Below, in pieces: positions 34,850-45,885 of a stretch of DNA of 64,000 nucleotides. The notes beneath the pieces are model-generated. The model saw only the letters and a list, made by a program, of their open reading frames with translations, ran no database searches and had not been told where the DNA came from. Made by a program: the position numbers and the translations under genes. Source of the stretch: Bettongia penicillata ogilbyi (taxonomy: Eukaryota; Chordata; Mammalia; Diprotodontia; Potoroidae); assembly GCA_023548195.1 (NCBI GenBank), contig JAJHZJ010000756.1:124001-188000 (forward strand), in the 5' to 3' direction. How positions within the stretch are numbered: the first letter of the stretch is position 1; the number at the start of each line of letters is the position of its first letter.

Positions 34850-35630
34850 AACACTTGGAAAGATCTGTGAGATCTTTAGCAGGGTTGCTCCTTAGTTCTC
34901 CTGTTTTCTCTGCCAAGGACAAAGTAGAAATGACTAACAGAGAGTTGATTTTCAAGATAAATAAGGAGCTGTTAAGACAGCACTTAGCTGCCCTTGATAA
35001 GTTCAAGTTACTAGGCCTATCTTCTCACATTGAAAGAAATGATTAATAAATCACTGTCAGTGACATTTGAAAGACTGGGAATGATAGAATTAGAAAAGGG
35101 CAAATGTTCCAGTTTTCAAAAAAGATAGGAACAGGGAATCTATAAACTATAACTCACTGAGCCCAACTTTCTTTCCTGGCAAAATTCTAGAATATATTAT
35201 TAAAGGTATCACAGAGCTCCAACATAGCTTCATCAAGACTTAGGTCATGCTACACTCAATTTATTTACTTTTTTTAAATTACTAAACTTGTAGTAGAAGA
35301 GAATGCTATAGTTTGGCTAGATTTTAGCAAAACCTTTAATGAAGACTTTAATGCTGGTCTTATGGACAGTATGGAGAGATAGAGGCTAGATGATAGTCGA
35401 ATTAAATGGATTTACAACTTGATGGATGGTTGGGCTCAAACAACAGTCAACAGTTCAATGCTACCATCAAGGGTGGCCTCCAGTGGAGTTCACCAGGTAT
35501 CTGTACTTGGACCTGTGCTGCTCAACATTTTAAATGATTACTTGTATAAAGAGATTGATGGCATGCTTATCAAATTTGCAGATGACAGAAAACTAGGAGG
35601 GATGGCAAACACCACGGATGATAGAATCAG
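34850..35630 (+). mobile_element. CR1/L3 LINE reverse-transcriptase remnant
   Basis: Broken ORF with readable CR1 RT blocks: 'aaaattctagaatatattat' (KILE), SSGVHQVSVLGPVLLNILND at about 35,470-35,540 (SSGVPQGSVLGP block) and FADDRKLGG at about 35,574-35,600, the FADD catalytic-site region. Stops and frameshifts make it inactive. It ends abruptly against L2 at about 35,633. Confidence 0.9.
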
Positions 35631-35635
35631 TATCA

Positions 35636-37020
35636 CATGGCGCTATTCTCTCTTGGTTCCTCTCCTATTTGCCTTCTTCCTCAGCTTCCTTTGCTGGATC
35701 ATCATTCCTAATCTCCCCACTAATGCTGACAAACTCTGTTCTTAGTACTCCTCCTTTTCTATACCTTTTATCTCATTGATTCCATCAGCTCCCATGGGTT
35801 TAATTATTTTGATGCAGATGACTTCTCTGATCTATATATTCAACTCTATTGACTATCCTGACCTCTGGCACTAATGGACTCAATGGACATGTAACCAACT
35901 GCCTAATGGACATTTCAAACTGGATTTCCCTTAAGCATCTCAAGTCCATCATTTCCAAAACAAGGCATTATTGCTTCTCTCTCAAATTTATCCCTCTTCT
36001 GAACTTTCTTGTTTCTATAAAGGGCATCATCCAGGGTCACAACCTAGATGCCATCTTTCCCACCTTACTCTCCCTCATCCCATGTATCCAATCAGTTGTC
36101 AAGTCTTGTCAATTCTATTTCCACCATGTATCTTGCATCTGTTTCCTTATCTCCACTACCCTAGTTTAGACCCTTTTTACTTTTTGCCTAGAATCATGCA
36201 ATTTTCCCCCAAAATCCCCTAATTGGTTTCCCTGCCTCTTGTCCCCCCTCTCCCATCTATCTTCCACACAGTTACCAAAGAGATATTCCTAAAGCACAGG
36301 CCTGACCAGGACCTTAACTTACCTTTACCTTAAAATAAAATATAAACTCATTTATTTGGCTTTTAAAAATTTTTAATTTTTTTACTTTTTGTGATGTGAC
36401 TTGCCAGTCTAATTACCCATTACAACCTTTCGTGTACTCTATTTTCCAGCAAAATTGGTTGCTGTTGCTTCTTGCTCTCCTCTGACAATGTAAATTTATC
36501 TGACATTTTGAGGACCTTGGCTCATTGCTTTAACTGTAGCTGGTATAGCTATTTAGCTTAGTCGATAAGAGAGGAAAAAGTTATAGAATGATGGACTCTC
36601 AGACATGAAAGATACCTTAGAAATAACAGTGTTCAGAATGATTGATCATGCAATTAGAATAGATACTGACAAAAAAGATATCAGACAAAAGGCTATTTAC
36701 ATACTTCGTTCCAGCCCAAATGACCCACTTGCCATTCCCCAGACTCAATGTTCCATCTCCCATGTTGGATAAAAGGTCCTTTCTTGAACTCTACATTCAT
36801 TCAAACTGACCAACCTACTGAACTTGGTGCACCAGTTCTTGTCTTCTTCCATTTGCACAGATCGTTCCTCAAGCCTGGATGGCATTCTTTCCTCATTGAT
36901 TCAGATCATGATCCCTCTCTACATCTCTAATTTTCAGTCTCTTTCTGTCTCCTGCAGTGCTTTTTCCCTGCTTTCTACAAACATACCCAATTCTCCTTTG
37001 ATTTCACCCTACTATGTCCT
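35636..37020 (+). mobile_element. L2 LINE, ORF2 end plus 3' UTR, eroded
   Basis: 35,636-36,480 carries the downstream end of L2 ORF2 and the 3' UTR block 'gtcaattctatttccaccat'. 36,740-37,020 has further L2-like 3' UTR sequence. Between them lies a short unclear stretch. Confidence 0.75.
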
Positions 37021-37286
37021 CTGGTATGAGGGCTTACTGAGCCCTTTTCAGGGCAACTCATCCACCTTCGGTGCCCATCCAACTCTCACTTGTGGCTCCA
37101 AGAAGCTGTAGCAGGTACAACAGCCACACCTTAGTAAACTGTCTTGCCAAGTGGGCTAAACCAGGTGAGGGTAACTTATAGACCTCAAAACCATTGTTGA
37201 GTTCAGGGATATTTACCCCAAGCAGGCAGCCCTGAATGCAAAAACATATCTAAAGAATGCTTGTCAAGATACATGACAAAGTCAGA
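37021..37286. repeat. Possible marsupial repeat, unclassified
   Basis: 'gtaaactgtcttgccaagtg' and 'caagcaggcagccctgaatg' look like a family pattern to me, but only one copy is present here and I cannot name it. Confidence 0.3.
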
Positions 37287-37763
37287 TCATTCTAAGAATA
37301 TTTTTTGGATGACTGAAAGGAGCACAGTGAAGAGATGAAAAATGAAAAAAATGTAGATTTCCTTTAATAAATAATCTTGGTAAAGGAGCCTATCCATCTC
37401 AATTCTCATGTCACAGTACCTGATGTACTGCATGAAGAAATAGAAAAGGAAAGATGAGAAGAGCAGCAGGATTAGGAGAAATACACACAGAAAAATTGCA
37501 TATTTGAAATAACACCCAATTAGGACAGTCTTAACAGGTTGGTGTTGAAGGCATTTGAGAGAGGGTGCAATGGCAAGAACCCTGTGTGGATAATTTGCAG
37601 AAGGACATGGGCAAGGGTTACACAGATAAGATAACATGGATGTTTTGCTATCTATATCAATGGAAGGAAAACCTGCACTTAATGAATACAGATCTACAAT
37701 CACTTCAGATCTACAAAATGGTGGTCCTATCATCACACAATTAGAACCAAAAATATTCTCCAA
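37287..37763 (-). other. Unidentified 158-codon ORF with one membrane segment
   Basis: Starts MENIFGSNCVMIGPPFC. It has a cysteine/proline cluster NPCPCPSANYP near residue 50 and one strongly hydrophobic stretch of about 24 residues (roughly 88-111), then a second hydrophobic patch at the C-terminus. I recognise no family. No promoter, introns, poly(A) tail or homologous neighbour supports it. A T-rich strand gives hydrophobic ORFs by chance, and about one ORF of this length is expected in a window like this. Could also be a fragment of an old processed copy. Confidence 0.2.
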
Positions 37764-37964
37764 AATTAGACACTTGTATTCCTTAAGCCCTCAAGGTCAT
37801 CAAGAGCCCTGGCTGTTTTTTTATCTTGCCAGCAAAGATAGGAGTCATTACAGGGCTACTTTACTCTCAAGGCTTTGTTGCCTTGAATAGTCCTTGTTGA
37901 TAGCATCATCCTCCCTAATTAAAAGCAGATAAAGCCTGCAAGAAAACCCCAAAGCTTTATCCAT
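37764..37964. other. Short unique stretch
   Basis: Nothing recognised. Confidence 0.3.
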
Positions 37965-38039
37965 AGTCCTCTTTTCCCTCTACAATCCCTCATATTAGTC
38001 TCCATGGATTCAGTTATCATCTCTCCAGATGACTTTCAG

Positions 38040-38190
38040 ATATATACATACACATACACACACACACATATATATATATACACACACATATAAATATATG
38101 GACACATCATATATGTATGTGTATATATACATACATGTATATATACATATGCATACATACAAACACAGACATACACACACATCTAATCCT
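38040..38190. repeat. Compound (TA)n/(CA)n/(TACA)n microsatellite
   Basis: Alternating purine-pyrimidine array of about 150 bases inside L2 sequence. Confidence 0.95.
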
Positions 38191-38249
38191 ATCTACTTTA
38201 CTGAACTTCAGTCTCAGGATATCAACTAACTATCAGATATTTCCAATAC

Positions 38250-38512
38250 CTGTATCTCACTCAAAGTGAGAATGTGATAAGACCTTAACCTGAAAGGGCC
38301 AGGGTCTCCCAGTGCATCCTGGGCCATCTCCAGTCATCCTGATGAATATCAGGCCACTGGACCCAGATGGCTCAGGAGGAGAAAGTGAGGCTGGTGACCG
38401 TGCACAGCCTTCCCTTGCTCAAATCAAAGTCAACTGCAAGTCATGTCATCATCTTCATGTCATGGTCCTCTTCGAGAATGAAGGACAAACGCAACAATTT
38501 CTAATAGGGAAA
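38250..38512 (+). mobile_element. RTE-like marsupial SINE
   Basis: Plus orientation, ending 'gagaatgaaggacaaacgca'. Shares 'caagtcatgtcatcatctt' and 'cctgatgaatatcaggcc' with the inverted copy at 22,660-22,935. Confidence 0.7.
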
Positions 38513-39171
38513 ACCCAACAGGAAAATCCAATATTCAACAAATATGAAACAGAATTCTATCTTCACCCTTGACCCCTCATCAAAGTCACCACTTCATTGA
38601 ACTTCCCTTTTCTTTATCACTCTGATTTGCAACCTTAAGCATCTTAATTTTCTTCCTTGCTCTACGTATTTCATTAATTGCCAAGTCTTACTGTTTCTGC
38701 TTTCATAGAATTTAGTCCTTCCTCTCCATTTCCATGGCTAGAAGCCAAATTCAGATCCTTTTCATCTTACACCTAGGTTACTAATTGAGGCCTCTTAATT
38801 GATCTCCCTGCCCTCAATTTTCTCCTCTGTCCATTAAAGGCCCAGACCTATAAATGCCACTTTCTTGTTGATAAATCGTCATTGGTTCCTCATAGCCTAC
38901 AGGATAAATTTTGTATTCCTCAGACTGACAGTTAAGATTTTCCACAATCTAGCTTCCACCCAATTGTTCAGATATTTCATATTTTGCCCCTGGACAAACT
39001 GCATTTTTTGCCAAACTGTATTGCCAACATGTTCCTTAAACCTGACACTATCTCCTACCTGTATCCATTCCTGATGTCCAGAGATCCCCTTCATCTCTGC
39101 TTCCAAGAATCCATGGCTTTCTCTAAAATTCAATTCCAATTCCTCCACAGTCTTCCAGACTCCTAGTTGTT

Positions 39172-39405
39172 ACAACTAGGTGGCACCATAATGCATAGAG
39201 TTCCTGACTTGGAGTCAGTAAGACTCCTCTTCCTGAGTAAATCTTGCCCCAGAGTTTTAAGACCTGTGTGACCCTTGGCAAGTCACTTTATCCTGTTTGC
39301 CTCAATTTCCTCATCTGTAAAATGACCTGCAGAAGGAAATGGCAAATCACTCCAGTATCTTTGCTAAGAGAACCCCAAATGGGGATAACTGGACAACAAC
39401 AATGA
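39172..39405 (+). mobile_element. Marsupial tRNA-derived SINE (long type)
   Basis: Head 'aactaggtggcaccataatg', 'cttggcaagtcactttatcc', tail 'cactccagtatctttgctaa'. Confidence 0.88.
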
Positions 39406-39429
39406 AAAGTTGCTGGTTCTACCAAGATA

Positions 39430-40400
39430 AAGTCCCAATGAGCACATAACATAAAGGGTGATACACAAGCAAATTAGGAGGGCAAGGAATAGTTTGCCTG
39501 TCAGATCTATACAGAAGGAAAGAATTTATGATCAAACAAGAGATAGAAAATAGTGTGAAATACAAAATGAATAATTTTGATTACATTAAATTAAAAAGTT
39601 TTTGCACAAACAAAACCAATGCAATCAAGATTAGAAGAAAGGCAGAAAGTTAGGAAACAATTTTTATAGATAGCGTTCCTGATAAAGGCCTCATTTCTTA
39701 AATATATAGAGAGCTGGGTCAAATTTATAAGAATACAAATCACTCCTCAGCTGATGAATGGTCAAAGGATATGAACAAGCAGTTTTCAGATAAAGAAATT
39801 AAAACTATCTATAGTCCTCTGAAAAAATGATCTAAATCACTATTGATTAGAGAAATTCAAATGAGAATAACTCTGAGTTGCCACCTTACACCTATCAGAT
39901 TGGTCAATATAACAAAAGAGGGAAATGAATATAATTTGAATACTATTGTCCTATAAGAAATGGTGATCTGATAGATTTCAGAAAAAGCTGGACTTATATA
40001 AACTGATGCAAAGTGAAATGAACAGAGATCAACACAGAAATATTGTGGGATGATCCACTGTGTTAGACTTAGTTCTTCTCAGCAATGCAATGATCTTGGA
40101 CAATTCCAAATGGAAAAGGCTGTCCACATCCAGAGAAAGAACTGTGGAGTCTGAATGCAGATTGAAGCATATTATCTTACCTTTTTTTGTGTGTGTTTTT
40201 TCCCTTTTGTCCTGTTTCTTCTTTCACAACATGACTAATACAGAAATATGTTTAACATGATTGCACGTATACAACTTATATCAGATTGCTTGCCATCTTG
40301 GGTAGAGAAGAGGGAGAAACATTTGGAACTCAAAATCTTGAAAAAAAATGATTGTCAAAAACTATATGTATTTGGAAAGAATAAAATATTATTTACCAAA
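39430..40400 (+). mobile_element. L1 LINE, 5'-truncated with an internal deletion
   Basis: Starts in ORF2 ('gggtgatacacaagcaaatt') and has the L1 block for NNFDYIKLKSF at about 39,565-39,600. It then skips directly at about 39,930 from the 'ggaaatgaat' region to 'actattgtcctataagaaat', losing the piece that is present at 24,721-24,965. The 3' UTR is complete up to the A-rich end. It is inactive. Confidence 0.87.
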
Positions 40401-40861
40401 AAAGTTGTTGCTTCCCTCTCTTTCCTCAATTTCCCCCATATTGTGCATATCTGTGTTCTTATTATGTTTTGCCCTGCATTGCAAACTAGGTGGCAAGGCT
40501 CTGTTTTGGTTTTGTCTTTGCTACCCACCCCACCTCCTTTCCTTGCATACAATAAGTTCTTTGTCACTGTTTGCTGAATTTAAATAAATTGTAAGTTGTT
40601 GGTGAGTACAAAGTCAGGGTTTGGTCTCTGTTAGATTTGTTCCACACTGTCCCAGAAGATACCATCAAAGATCTTTCTGAGGGCTGGCAATGCTAAAAGG
40701 GCTGAAAGATGTCTTTGGGACCCAAACACTCAACAGATACCTCATTCATGGGCGTTCATTACTCTCACCACACAGTGTTTCACCTCATTTGCCATCTGTC
40801 CATATTTTTTTCCAACCTCTTCCTCTCATTAGAATTTCTCTGTCCTCTCTGACTCAGTTGA
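40401..40861. other. Unique sequence, possible L2 scrap
   Basis: 40,540-40,590 is faintly L2-like. No gene signal. Confidence 0.4.
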
Positions 40862-41070
40862 ATCTTAAAATCTCAGAGCTGAAAGAAACTATAGAGCCTA
40901 TCTAGTTCAAAGCTCTCATTTTACTAATGAGGAAGCATCATAATGAGGGAGACCTCATTAGAGGAGAGATGAAACAATCTGCCCACAGCCATGCTGCTAG
41001 GGAATGGCAGATTTGGGCTTGGAACTCAGGTGTTATAACCAGATGCTCTTTCCACTGTAACAAATTCATG
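40862..41070 (-). mobile_element. MIR-type SINE
   Basis: Reverse orientation; 'ctcattttactaatgaggaa' and 'gcccacagccatgctgctag'. Confidence 0.7.
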
Positions 41071-41104
41071 CTTCTCCCCACTCAGATCACTCTTCTCCTA
41101 GTTA

Positions 41105-41555
41105 GCAAGCATTTATTAAGTGCTTATTATGTGTGTGACACAATGCTAAGAGATGGGGATACAAAGAAAAGCAAAAGTAATTCTTACCTTTAAAGAGCTG
41201 GGGGAGACCACATGTCAACAAGGACATACAAACAAGATAGATACAATAGAAATGGGAAATAATATCTAAGGAAAAGCACTAAATAATGCCAAGGGAATCT
41301 GGGAAAAGTTCCTTGCTGAGGGTGGCATTTTAGCGGGCACTTGAAGGAAACCAGAAGGTAGAGGTGAGAGGGAGAGAATTCCAGGCATGGGAGACAGCAT
41401 GGGAGGCATGTATGAAGTCAGGAGGAGTGTATCTTATGTGAAAAACAGCAAGGAGGCCAATGTCATTGGGTCATAAAGTACACAGAGAGGGGTTTAAGAA
41501 GACTGAGAAGGTAAGAAAGGGGCCAGATAATGAAGGCCAGATTGCCAAGACAAGC
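41105..41555 (-). mobile_element. L2 LINE 3' region
   Basis: Reverse L2 3' UTR in order: 'caagcatttattaagtgctt', 'gagatggggatacaaagaaa', 'agagaattccaggcatggga', 'aggggccagataatgaagg'. Confidence 0.85.
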
Positions 41556-41559
41556 TCAA

Positions 41560-42180
41560 TACAAGTCATCATGATGAAAAAGGTCAACATGGATTAAGGC
41601 TGCATCAAGGATGATACACCATGTAAGGCACAAGAAGAGTTCCTTTCATTGTAGTCTTCATTAACCACACAATGGTTGAAGTATAAAGGACAGTTTTGAT
41701 CACTGGATTTTAAAAAAAAGTGTGGAAAAACTGCAGAGGGCCAAAAGAAGAAGGCTGAGGACAGCGGCAGGCTGGAGAAAACTTGAAAGTTTTCACTGGG
41801 AGTATTTAAACTTTGAAATGAGCAAATGCTAGGAATAAGGGCTTAAGTTATTGGTTCACTGATTGTCCTAAACTTAAGAAAATGATGTAGAAAATGTTAA
41901 TAATGCAAATTAAATTTAAAAATTTGTCATGTGTACATCCCTTTCCTGAGGGCTGATTGTTAAACATTTACCAGGACATCCTTGGTTAAAGGTAATTAAA
42001 GGCATAGAAAATATATTCTATGAAGAAAGGTTAATTGGGGTTCTTTAATTTTGGGGAAAAGAAGGCTAAGGTCCGATGTGACCGTTGTCCTCCAAAATGC
42101 CCTTGGTTTTTATGAGAATGAAGTCATTTGTTCTCTAAATTTAGAGAAAAGGAAGCAGAGGTGCCTGTTGTAGTTGGTCT
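41560..42180 (+). mobile_element. CR1/L3 LINE 3' region with a nested repeat
   Basis: 'aaactgcagagggccaaaag' and 'tatgaagaaaggttaattgg' are CR1/L3 3' ORF-end patterns. They are separated by the unclassified repeat at 41,840-41,995. Confidence 0.7.
41840..41995 (+). repeat. Unclassified dispersed repeat, copy 3 of 3
   Basis: 'gggcttaagttattggttca', 'ctaaacttaagaaaatgatg' and 'gctgattgttaaacatttac' match 28,690-28,832. It is inserted in CR1/L3, so it is mobile. Confidence 0.65.
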
Positions 42181-42184
42181 TTGA

Positions 42185-42660
42185 AAGGGTTCAGCTGCAA
42201 AAGAGGGGAGAGATGTGAGGTTAGAGCTGATGAGGATGGATGGATTAAGTGACTTTTTTTGAGGGTGAGGGAGTCATAATTATGTTTGTAGGCAGTAGAG
42301 AAATTGAAGAATAACTGAAAAACTTGGAGTTATAATGGGGGGTGGAATCTGCTGGATAAGATGAGATGGAATGGGATTGTTGATATAAGCACAGCCTTGA
42401 CAAGCAGGAACTACCTCATTAGGTGAAGGCAGAGATGCTGACAGAAGGCAGATATCTGTGAGATGAAATGAAGAGAATAAGAGAAGAGGGAGCTTTCAGT
42501 GAATGGTCTTGTTTTTTCAGTGAAATATGAAGTCAGATTCTTAGCTGAGAATGTGTGGAGAGGAAGAGCTAGGAGCTACAAGGAAGGATGAGAAAGGTTG
42601 AAAGAGCTGCCACGGTGAATGGGCAAGTGAGCCACTATGGAACTTTTCTCTAGGAGTGGG
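42185..42660 (-). mobile_element. L2 LINE ORF2-derived fragment
   Basis: 'agctgagaatgtgtggagag' and 'gagctgccacggtgaatggg' parallel the L2 stretch at 50,880-50,980. Reverse orientation. Confidence 0.6.
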
Positions 42661-42704
42661 GCATGTGGTAGGTCAATTGAAATTTTTTGTTTCATTTTTC
42701 AGAC

Positions 42705-42930
42705 TCTGAGGTTGTGGAGTGGAAGGAACACTGGTTTTAGAGTTGGAAAACACTGGGTTTATCTCTACAGCTCACTAGGCCACTGGACAAGTCACTTCTC
42801 TTGAGGTCTCAGTTTCTTTCTTTGTAAAATAAGGTCAAAAATATTGGTGCTACCTACTTCATAGGGTTGTTATGATTAAATGAGGTAACATATGGGGAAT
42901 GAAAGTAACCTTCATTATTAGTATTCAGTG
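42705..42930 (+). mobile_element. MIR-type SINE
   Basis: Plus orientation; 'cattgg'-less head, but clear 'acaagtcacttctcttgagg' and 'catagggttgttatgattaa'. Confidence 0.75.
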
Positions 42931-43867
42931 AAGCTCCCCAGTGCATATAAGCCTTACCTGCTTTGTGGATTGTTTCTATGGAATCCTGGGCAGGCTTCCC
43001 TCAACATTCTTAGACTGCCTTCTCTCACTGACCATCTGGCATGTGCCCAGGGAATATCAGCTAATTTGAATATCCATCTAAGGTAAACATAATTAGAAAG
43101 TTAAGTCATCTGCCCCCAAATCAATGAATTACATTTCAAAGCCAAGCCAAGTCAAGCCAAAAAAAAAAAGTCTATTGGATTGTCTGCTGCTTGAGACTAG
43201 CTGAACATAATCTCCCCACCTTCCATTAGCATGGATAAATGAAAGTTGCCTGTAGTACCTGAATAGCCTGTCTCATTCTGAATGTTGTTATGAATATGCT
43301 TTGTAATAGAGCCTGCAGAGGAGGCCCAGATGTTCCAGTGCTAGTGCTGGCAGATTACACAACCCACCCCTTCACTCTCCCTTCTCCTGGGAGGTTAAAT
43401 AATATCTCCTATAAATGAGATTCCTGGCTCCTTGTTGAATTCCTCCTATTGGTCAAACAAAGACACATATCTTCAGTATAGAATAAGACTTTCCTCTCCC
43501 TTTTCTTTGTAATCTCTTTCCTCTTGTCAGAAAGGGATTCTCCAAGAGCTGGATCCACTAATTTTATTGGAAGGTGGGATTTCCCCTGAGGATGCCTGAT
43601 TAGAAATGGTGAAGAGAACCCAAGACAACTGACTAGGAAAAGGGACAGAGGATGTCAAAATCTGGGGCTTTGCCTGGTGGGGCTGTTATGAAGTGGTTGA
43701 TTTTATATATCCTTAACCAAGCAACTTCCCAGATTCATACTTCTGCTTACTCACCTAATACATGTAATAATGCCCTCCTTCACTCCTCCTTGAAGTTTTC
43801 TTTTGTTAGATTATGTTGGAGATAAATTCAAATATGTTGTGAAACAGGATTGGAAGCCTCCAGCTAG
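42931..43867. other. Unique sequence, no feature recognised
   Basis: About 0.9 kb without recognisable repeats; a short A-rich spot lies at 43,160-43,170. Confidence 0.45.
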
Positions 43868-44215
43868 CCAATCAGCAAACATACAATAAGCATTTACGAT
43901 ATATCAGGTATATAGTTAAACACTGGGGATACATAGAAATGCAAAAAAAATTCTTGCCTTTCAGGAATTCACATTTTATCATCAGTAGAATATATTTTCC
44001 TTTGGGAGGAAATACATATTTAACAATCTACCACGTGCCAGGCACTATGCTATTTGACTCTCACAATAGTCCCAGGAAGTAGGAATTGTTATTCCCATTT
44101 TACAGTTAAGGAAGCAGGCAGAGGTTAAGTGACTTGCCCAGGGTCACACAGCTAATAAGAGACTGAGACTTGATTTGAATTCAAATCTTCTTGACTCCAG
44201 ACCCAGCATAGATCT
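43868..44215 (-). mobile_element. L2 3' end followed by MIR-type SINE
   Basis: 43,868-43,990 is reverse L2 ('acactggggatacatagaaa'). 44,012-44,215 is reverse MIR ('gttaagtgacttgcccaggg'). Confidence 0.8.
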
Positions 44216-44831
44216 TCTGTGCTCCTTAACAAGTGGGAAAGCCTGCAAGGAGGCAGTCTGTTCACAAAATTCTTTCCCTAGAGACTCACATTATAGAAAC
44301 TAGTATCCAAGAAGTCTGACCAATCTGCTGTACAGTAGACTAACCCTACATTTCTCTGGGATCTTGGAGAACAAGAAGCTTAATGATGTCTTGTCCCTAT
44401 ATGGTATTTTTCTTTGTAGGATCTCAAAGAACTTCCATCTGTGCACACTTACTTTTATAGTCAACAAAGAACATAAGGCAGAGAATGATCCCCCTTTTTT
44501 TGATGACTAAGGATTTTGAGAGAAAAGAATTTTGTCAAGGTCACGTTTGAGGGGAAGACATACCCCATACCTCCAGGTAGATTTCATGTATTCTCATCAC
44601 TCACCGACTGACAAATGCACTCATGCTGATAAATGATTTAATTTACGCCTTTGTTCAGGGATGGCTGTGATGTTGGCTTGTCCTCTGGTTAGATCCCTGC
44701 TGGTAGAAACCTGGTGCTCAGCACACTTGGAGTGAATGTTTGAGCCCTACTCTGCCAGCCACCTGTGCGCTTTTCTAATGATTGGCCAATAAATATTTAT
44801 TTAGAAACATTTATTAGAATTTGTTAGAATA
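44216..44831. other. Unique sequence
   Basis: Nothing recognised apart from a short L2-like 'caataaatatttatttagaa' at about 44,787. Confidence 0.4.
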
Positions 44832-45008
44832 GAAGCTGACATTTGTGTAGCATTCTATAGTTTGCAAAATGCTTTCCTCGAAATAGCTCTGTGAGGCAGG
44901 TATTGAGAATGTTATTTCCATTGTCCAGATGAGGCTTTGAGATGTAAAGAAATTTGTTCCATCTCAGGGCATCTGATTCCTAGTCAACACTCTCCTTATC
45001 ATCCTACA
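44832..45008 (-). mobile_element. MIR-type SINE
   Basis: Reverse orientation; 'gtttgcaaaatgctttcctc' and 'attgtccagatgaggctttg'. Confidence 0.65.
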
Positions 45009-45283
45009 TTGCCTTTCATACCCTGTACAGATGCTAGCTCTATGTCCCTGACTCTGGCCAACCATTGGTTAGTGGGGTCTCAAATGAGACATGGTGGATA
45101 AGTTAGGGAAAATCTATTCTGAAACCTGGGAAGATGACTCAGACTATGGCGTTGTCATGTTCTGTATCTCTGGATGAGCTGGGGTGTCTGGCTTAAACTT
45201 TACTTTCACATAGGCAGTGTTTTCTTGCCTGACTCACTCAGCATAGCACAATGCTGCCTACGCTGCATTTATGATGCATGAAA
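45009..45283. other. Short unique stretch
   Basis: Nothing recognised. Confidence 0.35.
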
Positions 45284-45475
45284 CTATATATATATTATAT
45301 ATGTATATATAATATATAATATATATAATATGTGTGTGCGTGCATGTGCACATGTGATTTCCACATCAGATTGTGATCTCCTTGAAGTCAGGGACCATAT
45401 TTTTCTATCCCTAGGACTTAGCACATATACTGAAATATACTAAGTACTTGATAAACACTTGATGATTTTGATTCA
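45284..45475 (+). repeat. (TA)n/(TG)n tract next to an L2 3' end
   Basis: 45,284-45,356 is an AT-dinucleotide tract passing into TG. 45,365-45,475 is an L2 3' end ('gatctccttgaagtcaggga'). Confidence 0.8.
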
Positions 45476-45546
45476 TTATTATTATGAGCAAGACACAATA
45501 CTAGGCACTGGATGATGATGAGATTTGATGACAGATAATCTAGAAC

Positions 45547-45885
45547 AGAGCTTCTTAATCTGGGATCCATGGACCATAGTAATTTCAGAGAGTCTATGAA
45601 TTCCATGAACATGGGGAAAATGATATACTTGGTCTTTCTGATTTCAGGCACCTCCTGGTTAGTGTGGAAGTCTGCAAAGCGGCACTATTTTCTTTAAGTC
45701 CTTTCCCTAAAGACTCACACTATAGAAAATGTCTGCTCTGACTGGAATAACTCCCCTCCAACTGAAATTTAGCATTTCCTTCAATTATTTAAAAACATGA
45801 TTCCAAGAAGGGTCCAGAGGTTTCCTCAACTCTTGGGGGGTCCATGAAGCAACAGCAAAGATTTAAGAAGTCCTAAATTAGAGGT
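45547..45885. mobile_element. hAT-type MITE, longer relative of family B
   Basis: Left end 'agcttcttaatctgggatcc' and right end 'tccatgaagc...agatttaagaagtcc' are inverted relatives of each other and of the family B ends. The interior is different. Confidence 0.55.

Larger units (their letters stand above)
37965..39165 (+). mobile_element. L2 LINE, interrupted by a microsatellite and an RTE-like SINE
   Basis: L2 ORF2-end sequence at 37,965-38,040 ('ctccatggattcagttatca') and again after 38,190. The 3' UTR runs at 38,555-39,165. Interruptions: a TA/CA array at 38,040-38,190 and the SINE at 38,250-38,512. Confidence 0.7.

Noticed and set aside
35419..35745. 108-codon ORF as a gene
   Set aside because: CR1/L3 reverse-transcriptase remnant running into L2.
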